Origin: Natrarchaeobius halalkaliphilus
GTDB lineage: Archaea > Halobacteriota > Halobacteria > Halobacteriales > Natrialbaceae
DNA: 64,000 nt
Reading direction: 5' to 3'
NCBI RefSeq assembly: GCF_003841485.1
Contig: NZ_REFY01000001.1
Location: forward strand, 124,001 to 188,000
Below are positions 47,238 through 55,477 of the stretch, in pieces (positions within the stretch are counted from its first letter, which is position 1; every line of letters begins with the position of its first letter). The position numbers were made by a program, and so were the translations under genes. The notes beneath the pieces were generated by a model, which was not told the origin of the DNA, did not search any database, and saw only the letters and a list, made by a program, of their open reading frames with translations.

Positions 47238-48218
47238 GTGTCCGAGTTCGCGTTCGAACTCGAGTTGTGTGCCCATCTCGAGAGCCGCGTCGAGGGAATC
47301 CTGTCCCGTCAGCTCGGCGCAAGCGTTGCCGACCCCGGCGGTCGGATTCTCGACGTGGTCTGCGTCGATTCCGGTCCGGAGTTCTCCGAACGGACGGCCA
47401 TAACGAACGAGACGATCCCGGACGCCGCGATCGAGTCGGCCGTGGGTACCGGTCGAGCGCGCTACTGGAAAGACGCCTTCTCGTGCCATCCCGACCAGGC
47501 TCGACGAGCGATGGAACGTGCCTGCGAGATCGGCTTTTTCGAATCCGAACGCAGAAACGGTCGCGAGTACGTCCGGCAAGTCGCTCGCTATCCGGACTGG
47601 TACGACCGCATCGTCGGCATCGAGAACAAACCGGACCTCGGTCGACCCGGCGATCTCGAGGCCCAGCTTCGAACCGATGCGAGCCTCGCGCTGGTCGACG
47701 AGATCGTCCTCGCAACCGAGAGTTACGTGACGCGCGCCCACCTGCATCGGATCCCCGATTCGGTCGGCGTCTGGCGCGTCCACCGCGACGACGATCCGGG
47801 CGAACTCGAGATCGAGGAGATCCGAGAGGCCACGCCGCTGTCGGTCGACGGTTCCGGCATCGAGCCGCTCGCGTACCGGCCGGGCCGAACCGAGATCGCC
47901 GTCGTCTCCGCCGAGGAGAAAGCCCGCGCCCGTCGACGGCTTGCAGAGCGGTCGTACGGCAAGGGCTGGCGAACGTACGACTTTCCGGCGTGTGACAGCT
48001 GTAGCCCGACGACTGCGAGCGGTTCGACGCTCCCCTTCTGTGCCTGGGCAGGAAGGGCGGTGCACTCCGATTCGGAGTGTGGCCCGTCTTGTCCGGGCTA
48101 CGACCCTGCACCCGATCCAGCGATCGATCTCGAGGCGGAACGCGACCGTCGAACGAGATGGTGCCGAGAGCCGGAGGGGAAACGACGACGACAGTCAGGG
48201 CTTGATCGATTCGGGTGA
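47238..48218 (+). CDS. DUF5787-like haloarchaeal protein
   Basis: A 326-residue protein. It begins (GTG) VSEFAFELELCAHLE and has a restriction-fold-like core: DVVCVDSGPEFSER, then IVGIENKPDLGRPGDLEAQL, reminiscent of the E-x-K and D residues of PD-(D/E)xK nucleases. A C-terminal cysteine cluster (CDSC, CAW, CGPSC) could bind zinc or iron-sulfur. The family is of unknown function; a nuclease-like fold is my inference. Confidence 0.72.
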   Translation: MSEFAFELELCAHLESRVEGILSRQLGASVADPGGRILDVVCVDSGPEFSERTAITNETIPDAAIESAVGTGRARYWKDAFSCHPDQARRAMERACEIGFFESERRNGREYVRQVARYPDWYDRIVGIENKPDLGRPGDLEAQLRTDASLALVDEIVLATESYVTRAHLHRIPDSVGVWRVHRDDDPGELEIEEIREATPLSVDGSGIEPLAYRPGRTEIAVVSAEEKARARRRLAERSYGKGWRTYDFPACDSCSPTTASGSTLPFCAWAGRAVHSDSECGPSCPGYDPAPDPAIDLEAERDRRTRWCREPEGKRRRQSGLDRFG

Positions 48219-48386
48219 GGACTTTCCCCGTCGTTTCCCTTCTGCGATGGGATCCACCGCTGGACAGCCGACGAAGCCGGCGAAACGGCCCCACGTCTGC
48301 GAAAACGGCGAACGGGGAGTACTCGAGGGGGAGATCACAACTGCTGAGGAGTGAGCTTCGCACCGATCGCGGGGAGAAAACCGCGT

Positions 48387-50969
48387 TCACAACGACCGCG
48401 CCGAGTTCAGAACCACCAGAAGGCTGCTCGTTGCCATCGCGACGGCGGCAAAGAGCGGGTTCAACAGTCCGGTGATCGCGAGCGGAATCGCGACCGCGTT
48501 GTAGACGAACGCCCAGGCGAGGTTCTGGCGGATCCGACGGTGCGTGCCGGCGGCGAGATCGAACGTCTCGAGGACGGCCGACAGATCGTCTCCGACGATC
48601 ACGGCGTCCGCGGCATCGGTCGCGAGGGTCGTTGCGCTTCCCAGCGCGATGCCGACGTCCGCAGCCGCGAGCGCCGGTGCGTCGTTGCTGCCATCACCGA
48701 CCATCGCCACCGTTCCGCGGGTACGAAGCCGGCGGACCGTCTCCGCTTTCGCCTCGGGCGGCACCCCCGCGAAGACCTCGTCGATTCCCTCGACGTCCCG
48801 GAAGCGATCGACCGCGCCAGCGTCGTCGCCAGTGAGAACGACGATCTCTCGGCCGCCCGAGAGTTCCGCGATAGCCTCCCGCCAGTCGGCTCGGGGTGCG
48901 TCTCCGACGACGACCACGCCCCGAACCCGGCCGCCCCAGCCCACGGCGACGGGGACGTCCCCCGCGTCGCGTGCGTCGTCGATCCGGGACTCGAGGTCGG
49001 CTGACGTAGACAACCCGCGTTCGCGACACAGATCCGGATGGGCGACGACGACGCGCTCACCGTCGACGACGGCGCTGACGCCACGCCGGTCGCGTTCGAA
49101 CGCCTCGACGTCGGCGGTCACGTCAGCGACCTCGGTCGCGTCAGCAGGCGGTGAGTCGTCGACGCCCATCGGGCCGCCGTTTTCGTGACGAGACCGATCC
49201 GCCGCCGCGTCCGCGATCGCAACGCCGATCGGGTGCTCGGAAAGCGATTCGACCGCCCCGGCGCGGGTGAGGACCTCGTCGATCATCCGGCTGTCATCGG
49301 CCGACGTAGTTTCGCTCCCGTCGACGAACACGCTGTCGACGGCCATCTCACCCATCGTGAGCGTGCCCGTCTTGTCGAGGACGACGACGTCGACGTCCGG
49401 AGCCTCTTCGAAGATCGTCTCTGCGGAGACGACGATCCCCCGCGTTGCACCGGCCTGGACCCCCGAAGCGACGGCCAGCGGCGTCGCGAGCCCGAGCGCA
49501 CAGGGACAGGAGACGATAACTACGGTCAATCCGACCAGTAGCGCTGTTTCCGGACTCGAGCCGCTCGCGAGCAACAGCACGATCGTAGCGCTCGCGAGCG
49601 CAAGCACGAGCGGGACGAACACGGTCGCGAGCCTGTCCGCGAACCGCTGAACGCCGGGACGCGAGCTCTGGATCGACCACAACAGGGAGACGAGTCGATC
49701 GAGCGTACTCTCGGCGTCCTCACCGACCTCGATCACGACCGGCGCATCAGTCACGACGGTTCCTCCCCGGACCGGATCGCCGGGCTCTTTCTCGACCGGC
49801 AGCGATTCGCCGGTCACGAGCGACTCGTCGACGGCGACGTCGCCCTCGAGAACCGTTCCGTCGAGGGGGACTCGTTCCCCCGCTCGGATCAGAAGTCTGT
49901 CGCCGGGCTCGACCGCCTCGAGCGGGACCGTCTCACCGTCCGTCCGCCGCGCCTCGTCGACCTGCTGTTCCGTGAGATCCGAGAGCAGCGACGCAACGCG
50001 GCGCTTGATTCGCTCCTGGTAGTACGTTCCGGCGGTGACGACGAGGACAACGGCGACGGTGACGTCGAAGTAGAGATCCGCCCGACCGAGGACCATCGCG
50101 AGCGTGCTGTAGGCATACGAGCCGACGGCGGCGGTCGTGACGAGCAGATCCATGTTCGGCATCCCCGCCCGGAGGCTGACGTAGGCTCCCCGGAGGATCG
50201 GATAGCCGGTGTAAAAGAGGACGAACGAGGTCATCAGCCAGATGTTGACGGCGAGGTAGTAGCCGTCGAGTCCACCGAAGTCGACGACGGGCTCGTAGCC
50301 GAAGTACGTCGGATAGAGAAAGACGGCGTACCACACCATCACCATCATCCCGAACAGTCCGCCGCCGATGAGGAACGTTACGAGCGCCTGATCGCCGGAC
50401 CCGTCGTCCGCGTCGACTCCTCGGTCGCGGGCGCTGTAGCCGTATCCCGAGACGAGGTCGGAAAGCTCCGTCCGCTCGAGGCGCTCGTCGTCGTACACCA
50501 CCCGAACCGTTTCGGTGGCATAGCTCGCCTCCGCTGTCTGAACGCCCGCCGTCGATTCCGCGACGCTCTCTATGAACACTTCACAGGTCGAACAGTGCAT
50601 TCCCTCGACCGTGAGAAAGGCCTCTTCGAGGCCGTTCGCCTCGCTCGAGGCCGGTGGCGTATCGGAGCCCGGACCGGATTCCGCGTCGGAACCCTCGAGG
50701 CGCTCGCGGATCGTCGTCTCGTCGAGATCGTCTCTCTTTCCGGTCTCATCGGTTGTCGCGAGCGTCCGCGCGACCTCGAGACAGCCGCGACAACAAAAGG
50801 TTCCATCGACCTCGTCCTCGGTGATCGGATCGCTCGGAGTCCGCAATCCACAGAGCGTACAGGACCGGTCGTCGGACTCAACCGTTCTCGCGTTCGTTCC
50901 GGACGCGGCGTCTCCGCTGTCGCTAGCCTCGTCCGAATCGGTGTGTGGGGATGTTACGAAACGGTCCAT
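48387..50969 (-). CDS. P1B-type copper ATPase of the CcoI/FixI kind
   Basis: An 860-residue copper transporter. The N-terminus has a cysteine-rich metal site (CTLCG at 37-41 and CCRGC at 59-63), then one HMA domain with C126xxC129, eight helices with SCPCALG, DKTGTLTMGE and GDGSNDAPAL. The extra cysteine-rich domain before one HMA domain is the layout of CcoI/FixI, which deliver copper during terminal-oxidase assembly. It faces away from the ba3 oxidase operon, supporting that role, which is inferred. Confidence 0.88.
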   Translation of the reverse strand: MDRFVTSPHTDSDEASDSGDAASGTNARTVESDDRSCTLCGLRTPSDPITEDEVDGTFCCRGCLEVARTLATTDETGKRDDLDETTIRERLEGSDAESGPGSDTPPASSEANGLEEAFLTVEGMHCSTCEVFIESVAESTAGVQTAEASYATETVRVVYDDERLERTELSDLVSGYGYSARDRGVDADDGSGDQALVTFLIGGGLFGMMVMVWYAVFLYPTYFGYEPVVDFGGLDGYYLAVNIWLMTSFVLFYTGYPILRGAYVSLRAGMPNMDLLVTTAAVGSYAYSTLAMVLGRADLYFDVTVAVVLVVTAGTYYQERIKRRVASLLSDLTEQQVDEARRTDGETVPLEAVEPGDRLLIRAGERVPLDGTVLEGDVAVDESLVTGESLPVEKEPGDPVRGGTVVTDAPVVIEVGEDAESTLDRLVSLLWSIQSSRPGVQRFADRLATVFVPLVLALASATIVLLLASGSSPETALLVGLTVVIVSCPCALGLATPLAVASGVQAGATRGIVVSAETIFEEAPDVDVVVLDKTGTLTMGEMAVDSVFVDGSETTSADDSRMIDEVLTRAGAVESLSEHPIGVAIADAAADRSRHENGGPMGVDDSPPADATEVADVTADVEAFERDRRGVSAVVDGERVVVAHPDLCRERGLSTSADLESRIDDARDAGDVPVAVGWGGRVRGVVVVGDAPRADWREAIAELSGGREIVVLTGDDAGAVDRFRDVEGIDEVFAGVPPEAKAETVRRLRTRGTVAMVGDGSNDAPALAAADVGIALGSATTLATDAADAVIVGDDLSAVLETFDLAAGTHRRIRQNLAWAFVYNAVAIPLAITGLLNPLFAAVAMATSSLLVVLNSARSL

Positions 50970-50990
50970 ACGATCGATCGCCGGCGTCTA

Positions 50991-51022
50991 ATACGGTCTG
51001 TTATGATTCGTTACCGGTGATC
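50991..51022 (+). repeat. Half copy of the dispersed palindrome
   Basis: ATACGGTCTGTTATGATT followed by CGTTACCGGTGATC. This is the reverse complement of the right arm at 29360-29392 with few changes. No second arm is seen. It lies just upstream of the copper ATPase. Confidence 0.65.
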
Positions 51023-51052
51023 GCTTCCCATCCGGCGTTGGTTCCAGCTGCG

Positions 51053-51247
51053 TTACGCGCCGGCGGCGTCGCTATGACCACCAACGGGCGAAAACGCCAC
51101 GTAGAGACAGGCAAGGATCAACAGGACGTTGATCGTCGAGACGATCCCGGCCATCACCGAACTCCCGAGTGCGTACCAGATCAGCGGAAACAGCGCCAAC
51201 AACCCGACCGGAAGCGCTGCCCGCGGGGAAAGCTCCTCGAGTACCAT
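51053..51247 (-). CDS. Small membrane protein between copper ATPase and oxidase operon (64 aa)
   Basis: Two membrane helices: ALPVGLLALFPLIWYALGSS and SVMAGIVSTINVLLILACLY. The start at 51247 (MVLEELSPRAA) is preferred. It lies next to the oxidase genes, so an oxidase accessory role is possible, but no family is recognised. Confidence 0.65.
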   Translation of the reverse strand: MVLEELSPRAALPVGLLALFPLIWYALGSSVMAGIVSTINVLLILACLYVAFSPVGGHSDAAGA

Positions 51248-51345
51248 ACCGAAATTACCGAACACGTAACGGTAAACCTAACCCTGGTTCCTACCGTTCG
51301 GGAATACGTAGAGCCGTTAAGAGCCGACTATTCTAACGTCGACAT

Positions 51346-51567
51346 ATGAGCAAGGTGACCGACGAGCCAGCGCAAACGCGGGAGATCGGACACGACGAGT
51401 TCGATCCGGTCGGGACGCTCGCCCTGATCGGGCTGTACTTCCTGATCCTCGTCGTGCTGTGGTTTTTCATGTACTTCGTCGAGTTCCTCGGAAACGATCC
51501 GACGGTCGTAACCGGAGCTGTCACAGCGACTCCGCTGGCGGTGATGGCCGGGGTGGTGTATCGATGA
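51346..51567 (+). CDS. Small ba3-oxidase subunit (single-helix, 73 aa)
   Basis: A 73-residue protein with an acidic N-terminus and a helix (GLYFLILVVLWFFMYFVEFL) plus a second shorter one. It is the first gene of the oxidase operon, and its stop overlaps the start of subunit II (ATGA). Small helices of this kind fill the place of subunit IIa/III in ba3-type oxidases. Confidence 0.75.
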   Translation: MSKVTDEPAQTREIGHDEFDPVGTLALIGLYFLILVVLWFFMYFVEFLGNDPTVVTGAVTATPLAVMAGVVYR

Positions 51568-52406
51568 ATATTCACACCTATGAGAAGCTCTGGCTGATCG
51601 CCGCCATGCTGTTGATCGTCGGCTTCATCGCGACGATCACGTACGGCTCCGTCGGACTGGGAATCGCGATGGTCGGGGACCAACAGGAGACGGTCGAGCC
51701 GACCCAACTCGGTGAGGACGATCGCTTTGCCGAGCCACGCGTCGAACACGTCGGTGAAAACCAGTACGAGGCCTACGTGATCGCCCAGACGTTCCGGTTC
51801 CAGCCCGACCCGATCGAGGTCCCAGCGAACAGCGAGGTGACCTTTCACGTGACCTCGAGGGACGTCATCCACAGCTTCAGCGTCGCCGGCACCAACATCA
51901 ACACGATGGTTATCCCCGGCGAGGTAGCCGAGATGACCGTCGAGTTCGACGATCCGGAGGAATACGGCATCGTCTGTAACGAATACTGCGGTCCCGACCA
52001 CCACAACATGGAGGGCCAACTCCACGTCGTCCCCGAAGACGAGTTCGATCTCACCGAACTCTCGGTCGACGCGTCCGACGAGATCGGACCGGACGAGGAA
52101 GCCGCCTTCGAGATCAGCGTCGAAAACCGCATGCTCGAGGACAGGGACACCGCGGTTTCGCTCGAGATCGGAGAGGAGATGCAAACGGAAGAGGTGACGA
52201 TCGGCGGCGAAGAAACCCACGTAACGACGTTCACCGTCGATGGAGCGACGCTCGGAGAGGGCGACCACAGTTGGACGGTTTCCGCCGACGGTCACGAGGA
52301 GTCGGGATCGATCACCGTGACCGACGGCGAGAGCGATGAGGACGGTGCCGACGATGGTGAAAGTGATGAGGACGGTACCGACGACGGAGGTGAGAGCGAT
52401 GAGTAA
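51564..52406 (+). CDS. cbaB: ba3-type terminal oxidase subunit II
   Basis: A 280-residue membrane-anchored CuA protein that accepts electrons from halocyanin-like carriers. After one N-terminal helix comes the cupredoxin domain with CuA ligands in VIHSFSV and CNEYCGPDHHNM. A haloarchaeal extension with a second beta domain follows and ends in a repeated acidic tail (three ESDEDG-like units), which also creates an apparent open frame before subunit I. The start overlaps the preceding stop. Confidence 0.9.
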   Translation: MNIHTYEKLWLIAAMLLIVGFIATITYGSVGLGIAMVGDQQETVEPTQLGEDDRFAEPRVEHVGENQYEAYVIAQTFRFQPDPIEVPANSEVTFHVTSRDVIHSFSVAGTNINTMVIPGEVAEMTVEFDDPEEYGIVCNEYCGPDHHNMEGQLHVVPEDEFDLTELSVDASDEIGPDEEAAFEISVENRMLEDRDTAVSLEIGEEMQTEEVTIGGEETHVTTFTVDGATLGEGDHSWTVSADGHEESGSITVTDGESDEDGADDGESDEDGTDDGGESDE

Positions 52407-54186
52407 CGCGTACATCGACGAGTTCCCCGCCGAAGCGAAGATCATCCGGGCCGCGTTCTACAGTTCGTTCCTCGCGCTTGCCCTCGGTGGAGTGTTCGGC
52501 ATCGTTCAAACACTTCACCGGACCGATGTCTATCGGTTTATGGACTCGGTGGACTACTACACCGTGCTCACCGCTCACGGCGTCTTTCTCGTGATCTCGT
52601 TTACGATCTTCTTCCTCGTCGGGATCTTCACCTGGGCGGTAACGACCAGCCTCGATCGGGGCCTCGAAGACATCCGGTTTAGCTGGGGCTGGTACTCGCT
52701 GATGGCGATCGGGATCACGCTGACCGGCGTCGCGATCCTGGCCGGCTTCACCGACGCGACCGACGTGAGCGCGTCGGTGCTGTTCACGTTCTACGCACCA
52801 CTGCAGGCCCACCCGCTGTTCTACCTCGGGCTCGTGCTCTTCGTCGTCGGCACCTGGATCGCCGGCGTCGACTGGTTCCGCTCGTGGTGGGCCTGGAAGG
52901 CGGACAACCCGGACGAGCGGATTCCGCTTCCGACGTTCATGGTGTTGACGACGATGCTGATGTGGTACATCGCCACGCTCGGCGTCGCCGTTGCGATTTT
53001 ACTGTTCTTGCTCCCGTGGTCGCTCGGCCTGATCGAGACCGTCAATCCCCTGCTTACCAGAACGCTGTTCTGGTTCTTCGGTCACCCCGTCGTCTACTTC
53101 TGGCTCATGCCGGCGTACATGATGTGGTACGTCATGCTTCCGAAGTTCTCGGGTGGAAAACTGTTCAGCGACCCGCTCGCTCGCGTCGTCTTCGTCCTCT
53201 TTTTGATCCTCTCGGTACCGACCGGAATCCACCACCAGTACCTCGATCCGGGCATCGCGGAGGGCTTCAAGTTCATCGCGATGACGAACACGATGTTCCT
53301 CCTGTTACCTAGCCTGTTGACCGCCTTCACCGTCGTCGCCAGCATGGAACACGGCGCTCGACAACGCGGCGGCGAGGGCTACTTCGGCTGGTTGACGGCA
53401 CTCCCGTGGCGTGATCCCGTCTTCACCGGGATGGCGCTCGCGGGGCTGATGTTCGCCGCCGCCGGCTTCTCCGGAATGATCAACGCCGGCATGAACATCA
53501 ACTACCTCGTCCACAACACGTTCTGGGTCGTCGGCCACTTCCACCTCACCGTCGGCACCGCCGTTGCGCTGACGTTCATGGCCGTCACCTACTGGTTCCT
53601 CCCGCAGGTGACCGGCAGGGAACTGTGGAATCGATCGGTCGCACTCGGCCAGGTCGTCCTCTGGTTCGTCGGCATGACGTTCATGTCCAACGCGATGCAT
53701 CGGGCCGGTCTGCTCGGCGTCCCCCGTCGAACTGCCGAACCGCAGTACGAGGGCGTAACGTTCGAGGCAGCCGTCGGCTCCGTCGGAGAACTCGACGCCC
53801 AGATCGCACTCGGTGGCATCCTGCTCACCCTCTCGCTCGTCCTGTTCTTCGCGAACGTGATCGGAACCGCGTTCAACGGACGAAGCGATACCCTCCCCGC
53901 GAACGGCTACGCCGAAGCGCTTTCCGGGCCGGAAGACGCACCGCTCGTCCTCGACAACCTCAAACTGTGGACCGCGATCGCCGTCGTACTCGTCATCTTC
54001 GCCTACACCTTCCCGCTGCTCTCGATCATCCAACGTGGCGGGCTGTTCGGTCCCGAGACGATCGCCCTTCCCCTCAGCATCGAGTCGATCCCGACGGTTG
54101 CACGCACACTCGAGTCCCTCGCACTGACGACGCTCGAGTCAACGACTGAACCGATCCAGTCGCTACTCACGGGGGTGGCCAGATAG
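52399..54186 (+). CDS. cbaA: ba3-type terminal oxidase subunit I
   Basis: A 595-residue, 13-helix catalytic subunit that reduces oxygen and pumps protons. Low-spin heme ligand region VLTAHGVFLV; the Cu(B) site FFGHPVVYFWLMPAYMMWY including the cross-linked His-Tyr; HHQYLDPG; and the heme ligands in VVGHFHLTVG. The ATG at 52399 overlaps the end of subunit II by eight bases; the longer open frame only reads the acidic repeat in another frame. Confidence 0.93.
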   Translation: MSNAYIDEFPAEAKIIRAAFYSSFLALALGGVFGIVQTLHRTDVYRFMDSVDYYTVLTAHGVFLVISFTIFFLVGIFTWAVTTSLDRGLEDIRFSWGWYSLMAIGITLTGVAILAGFTDATDVSASVLFTFYAPLQAHPLFYLGLVLFVVGTWIAGVDWFRSWWAWKADNPDERIPLPTFMVLTTMLMWYIATLGVAVAILLFLLPWSLGLIETVNPLLTRTLFWFFGHPVVYFWLMPAYMMWYVMLPKFSGGKLFSDPLARVVFVLFLILSVPTGIHHQYLDPGIAEGFKFIAMTNTMFLLLPSLLTAFTVVASMEHGARQRGGEGYFGWLTALPWRDPVFTGMALAGLMFAAAGFSGMINAGMNINYLVHNTFWVVGHFHLTVGTAVALTFMAVTYWFLPQVTGRELWNRSVALGQVVLWFVGMTFMSNAMHRAGLLGVPRRTAEPQYEGVTFEAAVGSVGELDAQIALGGILLTLSLVLFFANVIGTAFNGRSDTLPANGYAEALSGPEDAPLVLDNLKLWTAIAVVLVIFAYTFPLLSIIQRGGLFGPETIALPLSIESIPTVARTLESLALTTLESTTEPIQSLLTGVAR

Positions 54187-54386
54187 TGCGGATTTCAAAC
54201 GGGGCACTCCTCGTCGTCGTCGCCCTGACCGTCCCGCTCCTCGTCGAACTCCGGACGGTCCTCTCGTGGGTCAGCGTCGAACTCACCGTCCTCGAGTCGA
54301 CGCTGCTCGGCGGCGTGTTGATCGGTACGGTCCTCGTCTGGGCGCTGTGGCCCGAAGACGGTGACACGGACCCGTCCCGACCGTGA
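54186..54386 (+). CDS. Small membrane protein of the ba3 oxidase operon (66 aa)
   Basis: A two-helix protein (LLVVVALTVPLLVEL and LESTLLGGVLIGTVLVWALW). The GTG start overlaps the last base of the subunit I stop, so it is part of the operon. Likely a small accessory subunit. Confidence 0.75.
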   Translation: MRISNGALLVVVALTVPLLVELRTVLSWVSVELTVLESTLLGGVLIGTVLVWALWPEDGDTDPSRP

Positions 54387-54399
54387 TCGGTGGTTTCCC

Positions 54400-54711
54400 T
54401 CACCAGGTTTCGATCCGGCCCTCGCGAACGTCTTCGACGCACCCCTCACAGTCGGGATGGTCCGCCTCGTAACAGGCCGGCCGATAGCGCTCGTCGATCA
54501 TCGCCGCCCGCTGTTGAGCATACCGCCGGCAGACGATCCGCGCCCTTCCCGCATCGTCCGTCGGTAACCTCCGTGCGTTCTTTGCGACTCGATAGGCTTC
54601 GCGAGCCTCTTCGAGCTGCCCGTCCGTCGATTCACGCAACTGCTCGTACTCCTCACCCGCCTCCCGCAGCTTCGACCGGAGGAATCGCTCGAGTCGACGA
54701 CGGTCCGCCAT
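54400..54711 (-). CDS. Small haloarchaeal cysteine-containing protein (103 aa)
   Basis: The N-terminal half is a charged coiled-coil-like helix (MADRRRLERFLRSKLREAGE and on), and the C-terminal half has CRRY, ACYEADHPDCEGC, a possible metal-binding group. Its start is at 54711, the more compact of two. It converges with the oxidase operon with 13 bases between stops. Function unknown. Confidence 0.65.
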   Translation of the reverse strand: MADRRRLERFLRSKLREAGEEYEQLRESTDGQLEEAREAYRVAKNARRLPTDDAGRARIVCRRYAQQRAAMIDERYRPACYEADHPDCEGCVEDVREGRIETW

Positions 54712-54807
54712 TACTCGAATCGTTCGACCGCCCGGCACATAGTCCCGTCGCCGGAACAGCGACAGAGAGTAAGGATTAACTACGGCCCCTGTTACTTTCC
54801 GGACGAC

Positions 54808-54914
54808 GGGCCCTTAGCTCAGTCTGGTTAGAGCGCTCGGCTCATAACGCGGCCGTACTTGCTGCGGTTGTGTGAGATACCGAGTGGTCGATGGTTCGAA
54901 TCCGTCAGGGCCCA
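54808..54914 (+). tRNA. tRNA-Met (CAU), elongator type, with a 32-nt intron
   Basis: The acceptor stem GGGCCCT pairs with AGGGCCC before discriminator A at 54914. D arm GCTC/GAGC, anticodon stem CTCGG (54836-54840) with CCGAG (54880-54884), T arm GATGG-TTCGAAT-CCGTC. The anticodon CAT is at 54843-54845. The intron is 54847-54878, inserted after position 37. A perfect bulge-helix-bulge supports it: CTCA/TGAG with three-base bulges TAA and ATA, each cut after its second base, extended by eight further pairs. Haloarchaeal elongator tRNA-Met is known to carry an intron here. A foreign-looking region starts just after, so this may be an integration target. Confidence 0.95.
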
Positions 54915-55477
54915 TCCAGAAACTGCACGGTTCTGAGCCAACGGGTTTTCGGGATACAGCGTTTGTACCCCTTATTTTCTGCTTTCGGGTAGTGATTGGC
55001 CCTCGAGTCGTGTTCGGAGTTCATCCAGCTGCTAGACGCGGGTCGCTGTCGTCGTGCCTTCTCTGATAACCGATGTGCCGTGGACAGTTAATCAATTAGT
55101 GGTTGAGACGTGTTCGGACGATTTTTTGCGCATAGTAGAGTTTTGGTCTGTTGAAACCCTTATTGATTTACATATCTAGTCGGTAGTTTGAGTAGATGCA
55201 GACTCTCCCAAAGTCTCGGTTGCTCCGGTTTGTCGAAGAAGCATTTCAGTTAGCGCAACGCAATTCGATACTCCTCGAAGTTCTCGAAACAACGCTACAC
55301 TCTCCATCAACACAGTATAACACCACGCCAAAGGAGTCGGCTGGCAACGAATAGTCGTTGTCTCGGTGAAGACATCAACGATCTCCGTTACGAATAAGCC
55401 GTTTCGGATTGTTCTTCTTCCCGATTCGATTCAGTAGGCCGATAACATTATTGTACCACGTGACTGGTTAGTGGTAT
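54915..55477. other. 563-base region between tRNA-Met and the accessory operon
   Basis: GC content falls sharply after the tRNA. It holds an insertion-sequence remnant (about 55137-55320) and otherwise AT-richer DNA without a credible gene. No integrase gene or second copy of the tRNA 3' end is found up to 64000, so the other border is outside the window. The last 40 bases should contain the operon promoter, but no clear TATA element is visible. Confidence 0.5.
55137..55320 (+). pseudogene. Truncated, frameshifted IS5-type transposase remnant
   Basis: An ATG at 55196 opens MQTLPKSRLLRFVEEAFQLA, the usual start of haloarchaeal IS5-group transposases. About one residue-pair later the frame shifts: the correct continuation RYSSKFSKQRYTLHQH is read in another frame. 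After this the similarity stops, so the element is 3'-truncated. The upstream GGTCTGTTGAAACCCTTAT and GGTAGTTTGAGTAG look like the element's left end. Confidence 0.7.

Noticed and set aside
52336-52398. Extended start of oxidase subunit I
   Set aside because: The extra residues only read the acidic-tail repeats of subunit II in another frame; the start at 52399 matches the oxidase N-terminus.
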